A stretch of 7,888 nt of DNA from Fontibacterium sp038145245 (GTDB lineage Bacteria; Pseudomonadota; Alphaproteobacteria; Pelagibacterales; Pelagibacteraceae). Made by a program: the position numbers and the translations under genes. The notes beneath the pieces are model-generated. The model was not told where the DNA came from and ran no database searches. It was given only the letters and a program-made list of their open reading frames with translations. The first letter of the stretch is position 1, and each line of letters starts with the position of its first letter. The stretch spans positions 1 through 7,888 of the forward strand of contig JAYQPI010000035.1 in NCBI GenBank assembly GCA_038145245.1. Direction: 5' to 3'. Positions 1 to 6,280 of this stretch are shown piece by piece.

Positions 1-173
1 TGATGTTTGTTACATTTAGTACAAACGTATAAATTTTCCTTTAAGTCTTGTTTGAAGAGCACGGCGCCGCAAGAACAATTTTCCCATAGCTTTCCTTCAG
101 GCCCAATCTTTACACGAAATAGATTCTTAATTTTGGGTTTAATTCGTTTAAACTTATCTGTAATCCAGTTCAT
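1..173 (-). CDS. accD: Acetyl-CoA carboxylase carboxyltransferase subunit beta, N-terminal part (cut by window edge)
   Basis: Only the first 57 codons are present; the gene continues beyond position 1. The start MNWITDKFKRIKPKI matches the AccD family opening (MNWxxxxxxPKI). It is followed by the zinc-ribbon region: Trp30, Cys33, Cys35, the segment VLFKQDLKENLYVC, then Cys51 and Cys54. AccD carries the N-terminal zinc ribbon and carboxyltransferase domain that, with AccA, moves the carboxyl group from biotin to acetyl-CoA to make malonyl-CoA in the cytoplasm. The ATG overlaps the trpA stop as ATGA, so translation is probably coupled; trpA-accD adjacency is common in Proteobacteria. No Shine-Dalgarno is visible. 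Oddity: the first zinc knuckle is C-x-C rather than C-x2-C, while the spacing of 15 residues to the second knuckle is normal. The identification is firm; the catalytic domain cannot be judged. Confidence 0.9.
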   Translation of the reverse strand, partial: MNWITDKFKRIKPKIKNLFRVKIGPEGKLWENCSCGAVLFKQDLKENLYVCTKCNKH

Positions 174-973
174 TGTATTTTAGATTTTAATGATTTTACT
201 ATTTTATGAAGAGTTTTTACAGGGCTCTTATGAGCTAGAAGTGAGTCAGTAATTCCTTTACATAATTGACTACCCACCACTAAACCATCCGCTGCTTTTA
301 AAGACTTAATCGTTTTTTCTGTGATACCAAAACCAATGACGATGTTTTTTTCTTTGTTAATTCTTTTTATTTTAAAATAATTATTTAATATTTTTTTTGG
401 AGTTACTTTTAATTTTCCACCCGTCGTTGATAACATAGAAATATAATAAATCATGTCATGTGAGTTCTTTATAATTTGTTTCATACGCTCATCTGAGGTT
501 GTTGGCGCAATAAGTTGGACGAAACTAATGTGATGTTTTTTACATAGTTGTGCAAAATCCTTATTTTCTGGAAAAGGAAGATCCACCACAATAAGCCCAT
601 CTACATTGGTTTTTTTGCATTTTTTCAAGAATTTATTAACACCATATTGAAGGATTTGATTGTAGTAGCCCATCAGGATAGTTGGTTTTGCAAATTCAGT
701 TTTTTTAAAACTTTTAACGATTTCAAATACATCATTAATTTTAATCCCATTCTTCAGTGCACGATAAGAGCTGTTTTGAATTTGTTTTCCATCTGCAACG
801 GGCGTGTTGTGAGGCATTCCAATTTCGCAAATATCGACGTGGGGTGAAATTGATTTTAAAATATCTAAAGTCATTTTCTTATTATTGTCTCCTGCAACAA
901 TATAAGTCAGTAGCGCTGGTCTTTTCTCTAATTTGCAATTTTCAAATGCAAGAGTGATATTTTCATTAATCAT
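170..973 (-). CDS. trpA: Tryptophan synthase alpha chain, divergent (indole-3-glycerol-phosphate lyase)
   Basis: 267 aa from the ATG at 973, the usual family length. A TTG 12 nt further upstream (985) is possible, but ATG is preferred and gives an 8-nt overlap with trpB (ATGATTAA). This is a TIM-barrel protein that cleaves indole-3-glycerol phosphate to indole and glyceraldehyde-3-phosphate and passes indole to TrpB. Seen: TYIVAGD at 23-29; catalytic Glu50 (Salmonella Glu49) in CEIGMP; Asp61 (Asp60) in VADG; LMGYYN at 100-105; VVDLP at 129-133; loop 6 with Thr184-Gly185 (Thr183-Gly184); phosphate-binding GFGI at 214-217 and Gly234-Ser235. Odd: the usual PFSDP of loop 2 reads PHNTP (54-58), so Asp56 becomes Thr57; ADGP becomes ADGK; the SGVTG of loop 6 reads LSTTG; and GSA[IL]V reads GSQLC. 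The catalytic acid and base remain, so lyase activity is plausible, but the loop that contacts TrpB is altered. Sits between trpB and accD in the operon. Confidence 0.9.
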   Translation of the reverse strand: MINENITLAFENCKLEKRPALLTYIVAGDNNKKMTLDILKSISPHVDICEIGMPHNTPVADGKQIQNSSYRALKNGIKINDVFEIVKSFKKTEFAKPTILMGYYNQILQYGVNKFLKKCKKTNVDGLIVVDLPFPENKDFAQLCKKHHISFVQLIAPTTSDERMKQIIKNSHDMIYYISMLSTTGGKLKVTPKKILNNYFKIKRINKEKNIVIGFGITEKTIKSLKAADGLVVGSQLCKGITDSLLAHKSPVKTLHKIVKSLKSKIQ

Positions 974-2204
974 GATTTTTACCAAGTCGCTTTGTTAAAA
1001 TTAATTCATCTTTTTTTGCATCTCCGCAGGCATTCACTACAATGATCGTGTCTTCGCTTAATTTTGGCGCAATTCTAATAGCCTCAGCAAAAGCATGCGA
1101 TGGTTCAAGGGAAGGTCTAATTTTTTCCATACTCGAAACTAATTGATAGGCAGCTAATGCTTCTTCATCTGAAGCAGAAGTATAACGTGCTCGTTTTGCA
1201 TCTTTTAAAAAGCAATGCAAAGGTGAAACGCCAGGATAATCTAATCCTGCACTGATAGATCGTGTTTCGCTAATTTGCCCTTCCTTATCTTGCACCACAT
1301 ATTGTGCAGCGCCGTGCAAAATTCCAATTTTAGATTTATTTGTTAGTGGGGCAGCATGCAGTCTGCTGTTATTAGGTCCGCCTGCTTCTACACCAATAAA
1401 TTCTACCTGATTTTTATTGTAATCCATAAATGAATTCCAAAAACCAATTGCAGAGGATCCACCACCAACACAATTAATTAATTTTAATTTCTTTGGAATC
1501 TTTCCAAATTCTTTTTTTATTTGAACAATAAGTTCCCTTGAAATTTGTGCAGTACTCCATGCACAAATTTTAACGAATATATTAGGTCCCACCGTTGAAC
1601 CAACACACATATGAGTGGTGTCACAATTTGAAACCCAGTAACGCATGCATTCTGAAACGGCATCGACAAGTGTTTTGCTTCCAGAATCCACAGGCACAAT
1701 CTCTGCACCGTTAGCACGGATTGCATCGCAATTAGGTTTTTGTCTTGCCATATCTTTGGTACCCATAAATATTTTGCATTTTAGTCCAAATTTTTTAGCA
1801 GCCATGGAAAGCATCTTGCCAGCATAACCAGCACCGGTATCACCAATAATATATTTTTTTCCTGCATGTTTGCAGATAAGCGCATGTACAATTGCATTAT
1901 AAATTTTGTGAGCGCCTCCATTTGCTTCGCTTACAACTTTTGCATAAATTTGTGCGCCGCCTAATTGATGAGATAAGTTGTAAAGTTTAATAAAAGAAGT
2001 AGGGGTGCCGACGTAGTTTTTAAAGTAATAATCGCGTTCTTTAATAAATCTTTTATCTCTTCTAAGTTTATTAAAAAGTTTTGTAAGATCTTCGATGGGT
2101 TTTTTAAGGGTTTCAGGAACAAAGTTACCACCAAATTTTCCAGCATATAAATAGTTTTTATCGTGCTGATCGATGATGGGCTTTCCTTTTTGTATTCTAA
2201 TCAT
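966..2204 (-). CDS. trpB: Tryptophan synthase beta chain-like PLP enzyme, catalytic site strongly altered
   Basis: 412 aa, slightly longer than the usual ~397 because of about 13 extra N-terminal residues. Fold-type II PLP enzyme; family members join indole and L-serine to give tryptophan in an alpha2-beta2 complex with TrpA. Kept: GKFGGNFVPE at 22-31; GGAHK with PLP Lys100 (Lys87 in Salmonella); Arg154 (Arg141); GGGS at 247-250; SISAGLDYPGV with Asp322 (Asp305); Glu367 (Glu350). Changed, using Salmonella/E. coli numbers: KREDLLH before the lysine reads KVVSEAN; Asn89 is Tyr102; catalytic Glu109 is Asp122; Gln114-His115 are Tyr127-Ala128; Lys167 is Val180; HPYP is NIFV (208-211); Asn236 is Ser251; Ser377, which contacts the PLP ring nitrogen, is Cys393; SGRGDKD reads CGDAKKD. 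The ORF is intact, with no stops or frameshift, so this is not simple decay. The ATG overlaps the trpF stop (ATGA). Tryptophan synthesis cannot be assumed; an altered substrate or an altered allosteric mode is equally possible. The family is certain, the exact reaction is not. Confidence 0.88.
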   Translation of the reverse strand: MIRIQKGKPIIDQHDKNYLYAGKFGGNFVPETLKKPIEDLTKLFNKLRRDKRFIKERDYYFKNYVGTPTSFIKLYNLSHQLGGAQIYAKVVSEANGGAHKIYNAIVHALICKHAGKKYIIGDTGAGYAGKMLSMAAKKFGLKCKIFMGTKDMARQKPNCDAIRANGAEIVPVDSGSKTLVDAVSECMRYWVSNCDTTHMCVGSTVGPNIFVKICAWSTAQISRELIVQIKKEFGKIPKKLKLINCVGGGSSAIGFWNSFMDYNKNQVEFIGVEAGGPNNSRLHAAPLTNKSKIGILHGAAQYVVQDKEGQISETRSISAGLDYPGVSPLHCFLKDAKRARYTSASDEEALAAYQLVSSMEKIRPSLEPSHAFAEAIRIAPKLSEDTIIVVNACGDAKKDELILTKRLGKNHD

Positions 2205-2809
2205 GATTTAACTTTGTCTAAAAATTCTATAATTTTTTCATTACTTTTAACACCAACGCTACTTTCTACCCCTGCAGACACATCTATGCCAGTGGGATTG
2301 TACTTTAAAATTTCATCAACATTATTAATATTTATTGAGCCAGCAATTAAATAAGGTTTTTTAATTTTGAGTTTTGAGAGAATTTGCCAATCAAATTTTG
2401 CACTTTTTTCCATGGCTGGACTGTCAAAGATGAGCATATCTACCTCATTTTCAAAATGAGAAAATGTTCTGGCGCTTACTTCATCAGTCACACGAATAGC
2501 TTTAATTATTTTTTTATTAAATATTTTTTTTAATTCTTTAATTCGATTTACATCTTCATCACCATGTAATTGAAAGTAATCAAAGGAGTCTTTAATTTTT
2601 TCAATAAATTCATTATTTGCATTCACTAGTACCGCAACTCGTTTTACATTTTGTGGAATATTCTTAGTAAGAATCTTGGCCTGATCAGGGGTTAAGTTTC
2701 TTGGTGATTTTGCATAAAATACAAAACCTAAATAATCGACTTTATGTTTAATAGCAGTTTGAATGGTTGTGGCATTGGTCATGCCGCAAATCTTAACTTG
2801 TGGGTGCAT
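2201..2809 (-). CDS. trpF: Phosphoribosylanthranilate isomerase
   Basis: 202 aa, the usual length for free-standing TrpF. TIM barrel performing the Amadori rearrangement of phosphoribosylanthranilate to the substrate of TrpC. Seen: KICGMTN at 6-12 with the catalytic base Cys8; LGFVFYAKSPR at 27-37; FQLHGDE at 79-85; general acid Asp129 in LIFDS; FDW at 139-141; DVSAGVE at 176-182 with Gly186 and Lys188, the C-terminal phosphate-binding part. Odd: between Asp129 and FDW the usual GG[ST]G loop is absent and reads PAMEKSAK, and the LAGG[LI] of strand 7 reads IAGSI. The start abuts the pyrF stop with no spacer, and the stop overlaps the trpB ATG. There is no leader or attenuator between pyrF and trpF, so the trp genes here seem to lack transcription attenuation of their own. 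trpC, trpD, trpE and trpG are not in the window. Confidence 0.92.
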   Translation of the reverse strand: MHPQVKICGMTNATTIQTAIKHKVDYLGFVFYAKSPRNLTPDQAKILTKNIPQNVKRVAVLVNANNEFIEKIKDSFDYFQLHGDEDVNRIKELKKIFNKKIIKAIRVTDEVSARTFSHFENEVDMLIFDSPAMEKSAKFDWQILSKLKIKKPYLIAGSININNVDEILKYNPTGIDVSAGVESSVGVKSNEKIIEFLDKVKS

Positions 2810-3496
2810 TTAAATTAAAGCGTTTAAAACTTTTTTGATATTTGTTTTAGGATTTCCTTTAGTAATGTCTCTACCAATGACTAGATGGGTTGCGCCTAGC
2901 TTTAATGCATTTCTTGGAGACATCACTCTTTTTTGATCTTGAACTTTGTTTGATATTCTTATTCCAGGTACTACGATTTCAAAATTCTTTGAAACTTTTT
3001 TAACTTTTTTTATCTCATGGGCTGAACAAACGATACCGTGAATTTTTGCAAGTTTTGCGGTATGTGCAAGTTTTTGTACTTGAGATTCTACATTTGTCTT
3101 TGACCCCATTTGTTTTAGATCTTTATTAGTAAGTGAAGTTAAAATAGTTACTGCTAATATTTTTAATTTTTTATTGGTTTCAGATTGAGCTTTCTTTGCA
3201 GCCTTCATCATCTCAAGACCACCGCTAGCATGTATAGTTAGATAATCAGGACTGATATCTTTTAAACTTTTAATTGCTTTATAAACGGTATTTGGAATAT
3301 CTTTTAATTTTAGATCGAGAAATATTTTTACGTTTTTATTTTTAAATTTTTTAATAGCTTCCCGTCCTCCTTTGGAGCAAAAAAACTCAAGGCCAAATTT
3401 TGCACCATAAATATATTTGTTAGTGGCATTAACTATTTGAGTTGCACGTTTAATATTGTTGGTGTCGACTGCAACAAAGATGGGTTGTTTTCTCAT
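2810..3496 (-). CDS. pyrF: Orotidine 5'-phosphate decarboxylase
   Basis: 228 aa, typical for bacterial PyrF. Decarboxylates OMP to UMP, the last step of de novo pyrimidine synthesis, as a cytoplasmic TIM-barrel dimer. Seen: AVD with Asp11; AKFGLEFF at 32-39 with Lys33; the catalytic tetrad motif FLDLKLKDIPNT at 59-70 (Asp61, Lys63, Asp66); HASGG at 89-93; VTILTS at 116-121; PGIR at 177-180; and the phosphate gripper GRDIT at 208-212 with Arg209. All catalytic residues are present. Its ATG overlaps the last base of the ihfB stop (TAATG), which suggests termination-reinitiation. pyrF next to ihfB is known from proteobacterial chromosomes, often with lapA between, which is absent here. It shares the operon with cmk, another pyrimidine nucleotide enzyme. 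Confidence 0.95.
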   Translation of the reverse strand: MRKQPIFVAVDTNNIKRATQIVNATNKYIYGAKFGLEFFCSKGGREAIKKFKNKNVKIFLDLKLKDIPNTVYKAIKSLKDISPDYLTIHASGGLEMMKAAKKAQSETNKKLKILAVTILTSLTNKDLKQMGSKTNVESQVQKLAHTAKLAKIHGIVCSAHEIKKVKKVSKNFEIVVPGIRISNKVQDQKRVMSPRNALKLGATHLVIGRDITKGNPKTNIKKVLNALI

Positions 3497-3831
3497 TAAT
3501 CTTTTCTATCGTACATCTTCTCGATTTTTTTATCTATTTCTTCAGGAGATGTATTTAAGTTAATCCTAAACTTTAAATCCTTTGCCATTCTAAATGCGAT
3601 ATTTTTTTTGATGCCTACTTGAACCTTTTCGCCTGTTCTTGGATTTCTAGCTAATCTTGGTTTTCTGATTTTAACATGCCAGGTACCAATGCCTCTAATT
3701 TCTATTCTTTGATCTTGAGCTAATGCACTTCCTAAATGTTTAAATACTAGCTCCACCATTTTTTCCACTTGAGCATGATTTAAATATTTGTATCGGATGG
3801 CTAGATCTTGAATGAGGGTAGATCTTTTCAT
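3496..3831 (-). CDS. ihfB: Integration host factor beta subunit (HU/IHF family)
   Basis: 111 aa. HU/IHF-fold protein that, as a dimer with IHF-alpha, bends DNA sharply and supports transcription, recombination and replication. Seen: an N-terminal helical dimerisation part (1-45), IEIRGIGTW at 43-51 in place of the usual VELRGFGSF, and the DNA-intercalating beta-arm with RNPRTGEKV at 62-70 (Pro64 at the tip). The body ends near residue 92; a further ~19 charged residues (SPEEIDKKIEKMYDRKD) make it longer than the usual ~95 aa. Position after rpsA is the classic place for ihfB and supports IHF-beta over HU, though sequence alone cannot fully separate them. The start ATG at 3831 has AGGG just 3 nt upstream, an unusually short spacing but one of only two Shine-Dalgarno-like sites in the window. 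Confidence 0.9.
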   Translation of the reverse strand: MKRSTLIQDLAIRYKYLNHAQVEKMVELVFKHLGSALAQDQRIEIRGIGTWHVKIRKPRLARNPRTGEKVQVGIKKNIAFRMAKDLKFRINLNTSPEEIDKKIEKMYDRKD

Positions 3832-3848
3832 TAACCCTAGTTTTATGG

Positions 3849-3866
3849 GTAAGTGATTGAACTTAC
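3849..3866. other. Small inverted repeat between rpsA and ihfB
   Basis: GTAAGT, a 6-nt loop, then ACTTAC gives a perfect 6-bp stem in the 57-bp rpsA-ihfB gap, the only true spacer within the operon. On the minus (sense) strand it is followed by CCATAAAA, not a T-tract, so it is not a convincing intrinsic terminator for the operon. It could be an RNA stability or processing element near the ihfB ribosome site, or chance. On the plus strand it is followed 3 nt later by TTTTT, but no plus-strand gene ends here. Confidence 0.3.
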
Positions 3867-3888
3867 AATCTTTTTATAGTTGTGGAGA

Positions 3889-5619
3889 TTACTCTTCTTT
3901 TTTATCTTTTTTTGACTTTTTAGGCTTTTTCTCAGCACTAAGAGCAGGACCTAAAATGTCAGCAAGCGCTGCACCAGAGTCCACGTTTTTGTATTTAGCG
4001 ATTGTCTCTTTTTGTTGTTTTTCTTCTAATTTTTTAACTGATAATTCAACTTTTCTCTCTTTTTCATCTAAGTGAACAATCATTGCATCTAACGCATCAC
4101 CCACTGCAAATCTATTTGTTCTTTGATCTGCTTTCTCAACTGCAATTTCAGCTTTTTTAATAATAACCGGGAAACGTTTTTCACCGACATTTACTCTAAT
4201 GTAATTGTCTAAAATTTCAGCAACTTTAGCAGTCACGATATCGCCTTTTTTCTTATCTTTAAATATATCAAACGGATCTTCCAGAAGAGCTCTTACGGAT
4301 CCATTTACTTTGTCATCTTTGATATCGATGATTTTAAATTTTACTGTGTCGCCTTTTTTATAATTATTTAAAGCTTCTGAACTTTCAGAATAATCTAATT
4401 GTTTGTAGTGAATAAAAATATCAATTTCAGTATCGCCTGTATTTACAAAAAGACCAAAATCTTTTTTGTTTACGATTTTAGCGTCTACAATAGTGTTAAT
4501 TGGGTAACGTTTTTTGAAATCTTCAATTGGGTTTTCTTGTGTATCTTTATAAGAAAGAACTAATTTTTTCTTTTCTATATCTAATTCTTTTAATTTTACT
4601 TTAACAACATCACCCACTTTAAATACGGTTCTAGGGTTTACGTTCTTATTTAAATGTTTAATTTCAGAAGTATGAATTAATCCTGCAATACCTGCGTCTA
4701 ATTCCGCGAATGCACCAAAGTCCGTAAGCTTAGAAATTTTAACTTCATAGACTTCGCCTACTTTATATTTATTCTCAACACCAATATATGGATCTGGTGT
4801 CATTGCTTTAATTGAAAGTGACATTCTTTTTTGTGTATTATCAATTTCAATAATTTGTGCAGTGACTTCCTCACCTATTGAGAAAATTTCTTCAGGGGAT
4901 GAAACTCTAAGATGAGAAATTTCAGAGGTGTGAAGTAGACAATCTAATGACTCAACAGATACGAAAGCACCATAAGATTGAATCGCTTTAATTTTTCCTT
5001 TAACAACATCACCAACTTTAAATTTAGCAAGAACTTCATCTTTGCTCATATTTTTAGATTCTTCTAATAGAACTCTTCGTGATGCGATCACGTTCATTCT
5101 TATGTTGTCGATTTTAATAATTAAAAATTCTAAAGGTTTATTAATAAAGTCATTTGGATTTCTGATTGGAGCATCTGCAAGTTGTGAAGAGGGTACGAAT
5201 GCTTGAATTCCAAATATCTCGCAAGCAAATCCACCTTTAACGCTGCTCTTAATTGTTCCAGTTACTTTAGTTTGATCATCAAATGCTTTTTGAATTCTAT
5301 TCCAAGATTTAACACGTTTTGCTTTTTCACGAGATAAAATAACTTCACCATGTTTTGATTCTAAACGCTCAATAAATACTTCAAGTTCATCTCCAACTTT
5401 TAAAGTTTCAAGCTCTTCACTAGTAAGCTCACTCTTATTAATTACACCTTCAGATTTTAGACCAACATCGATTAAAATAATTTTTTCTTCAATGCGTGAT
5501 ACGATCCCGTTCACTAATGAACTCTCTGCTGTAACTCTTTTTTCTAGATCTTGTTGAAGTAAACTTGCGAATTCGTTGCTCGATGAGTCTTGATTATAGG
5601 CTTTTATGTTTTGTTGCAT
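3889..5619 (-). CDS. rpsA: 30S ribosomal protein S1
   Basis: 576 aa, typical for six-domain S1. It binds mRNA on the 30S subunit and helps initiate translation of leaders that are weak in Shine-Dalgarno sequence, fitting a genome where such sites are scarce. S1 (OB-fold) repeats at roughly 30-98, 115-182, 200-270, 285-356, 372-442 and 456-528. Repeats 3 and 4 are the most canonical, with SYGAFVSV...LLHTSEISHL and DFGAFAEL...LIHTSEIKHL. The first two are the divergent ribosome-docking ones and the sixth is weak, as usual. The tail 564-576 is lysine-rich (KKPKKSKKDKKEE). The start ATG at 5619 lies inside the last 26 nt of cmk in another frame; the next Met in frame is about residue 175, so this start is well supported, and EFASLL near residue 16 fits the family opening. 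No strong ribosome site is visible. Confidence 0.97.
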   Translation of the reverse strand: MQQNIKAYNQDSSSNEFASLLQQDLEKRVTAESSLVNGIVSRIEEKIILIDVGLKSEGVINKSELTSEELETLKVGDELEVFIERLESKHGEVILSREKAKRVKSWNRIQKAFDDQTKVTGTIKSSVKGGFACEIFGIQAFVPSSQLADAPIRNPNDFINKPLEFLIIKIDNIRMNVIASRRVLLEESKNMSKDEVLAKFKVGDVVKGKIKAIQSYGAFVSVESLDCLLHTSEISHLRVSSPEEIFSIGEEVTAQIIEIDNTQKRMSLSIKAMTPDPYIGVENKYKVGEVYEVKISKLTDFGAFAELDAGIAGLIHTSEIKHLNKNVNPRTVFKVGDVVKVKLKELDIEKKKLVLSYKDTQENPIEDFKKRYPINTIVDAKIVNKKDFGLFVNTGDTEIDIFIHYKQLDYSESSEALNNYKKGDTVKFKIIDIKDDKVNGSVRALLEDPFDIFKDKKKGDIVTAKVAEILDNYIRVNVGEKRFPVIIKKAEIAVEKADQRTNRFAVGDALDAMIVHLDEKERKVELSVKKLEEKQQKETIAKYKNVDSGAALADILGPALSAEKKPKKSKKDKKEE

Positions 5620-6280
5620 TCAGTCGTTTAATTTCATTCCTTATCACTTTGTCTATTTCGACAAAGGCGGCTTTTGTATTATAAAAAGAACTATCTAGCA
5701 ATACAGCATCTTTTGCTGGTTTTAAGCTAGAAATCTTACGATGGGTGTCTTCGTAATCTCTTCTTTTTATGTCGCTTTTAACTTTGTTTAAGGTCGTTTT
5801 AATTCCCATTTTTTTATACTCTTTATATCTACGAATTGCTCTCACATTTAAGCTCGCGGTTAGATAAATTTTTACATTCGCATCAGGCATAATGACAGTT
5901 CCAATATCTCTTCCATCAAGAACGGATCCTTTAAATTTCTTTGGCGGATTATAAGCAAGATTATGCTGAACTTTTTTTAACATCTGTCTAATTCTTTTCT
6001 TTTTTGAGATGATGGATGCAATTTTTGTAACCGGCTCTGATGTTAATCTCTTATCTTTAAGTTTTTTAAGGGTTAATTTTTTTAGAGATTGTCTTAGTTT
6101 TGTATAATTGATTTTTTGATTTTTGCTTTGATACACTTGTAAGGCAAAGTATCGGTAAAGTTTTCCAGAATCTAAATGAAGAAGTTTATATTTTTTTGCA
6201 ATTTGTTTAGCTAAAGTATTTTTACCTGAAGCTGCTGGTCCATCAATTGCAACTCTTAATTTATTTATTTTTTTTTTCAA
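5594..6280 (-). CDS. cmk: Cytidylate kinase
   Basis: 228 aa, the family's usual length. Phosphorylates CMP and dCMP with ATP in the cytoplasm. Seen: P-loop GPAASGKNT at 14-22; LDSGKLYR at 36-43 (family D[ST]GxLYR); DGRDIGT at 122-128 followed by MPDANVKIYLTAS; RRDYEDTHR at 173-181 in the lid; LLDSS at 194-198. The start is TTG at 6280, read from the bases; its TTGA overlaps the aroA stop. The TTG gives about 10 residues before AIDGP, as in other Cmk proteins, and no in-frame ATG lies nearby. The start is followed by a run of ten A and preceded by a run of eight A before the TTG. Odd: Asn21 in the P-loop, where GK[GS]T is usual. cmk between aroA and rpsA is a conserved proteobacterial arrangement. 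Confidence 0.95.
   Translation of the reverse strand: MKKKINKLRVAIDGPAASGKNTLAKQIAKKYKLLHLDSGKLYRYFALQVYQSKNQKINYTKLRQSLKKLTLKKLKDKRLTSEPVTKIASIISKKKRIRQMLKKVQHNLAYNPPKKFKGSVLDGRDIGTVIMPDANVKIYLTASLNVRAIRRYKEYKKMGIKTTLNKVKSDIKRRDYEDTHRKISSLKPAKDAVLLDSSFYNTKAAFVEIDKVIRNEIKRLNATKHKSL

Noticed and set aside
548..957. Plus-strand open frames opposite trpA
   Set aside because: Antisense shadows of trpA with no family resemblance or ribosome site.
971..985. TTG start for trpA at 985, giving 271 aa
   Set aside because: An ATG lies 4 codons downstream at 973, gives the normal family length and the compact 8-nt ATGATTAA overlap with trpB; neither site has a Shine-Dalgarno, so ATG is preferred.
966..2204. 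trpB as a decaying pseudogene
   Set aside because: The frame is open over 412 codons, the PLP lysine and several catalytic residues remain, and the ends overlap trpF and trpA precisely as in functional operons; the changes look selected, not random.
3849..3871. Intrinsic terminator between rpsA and ihfB
   Set aside because: The stem is only 6 bp and the T-run follows it on the plus strand, where no gene ends; on the sense strand no T-tract follows.
3857..4075. Plus-strand open frame opposite the end of rpsA
   Set aside because: Phe/Ser-rich product is the complement of the lysine/glutamate-rich S1 tail; no independent support.
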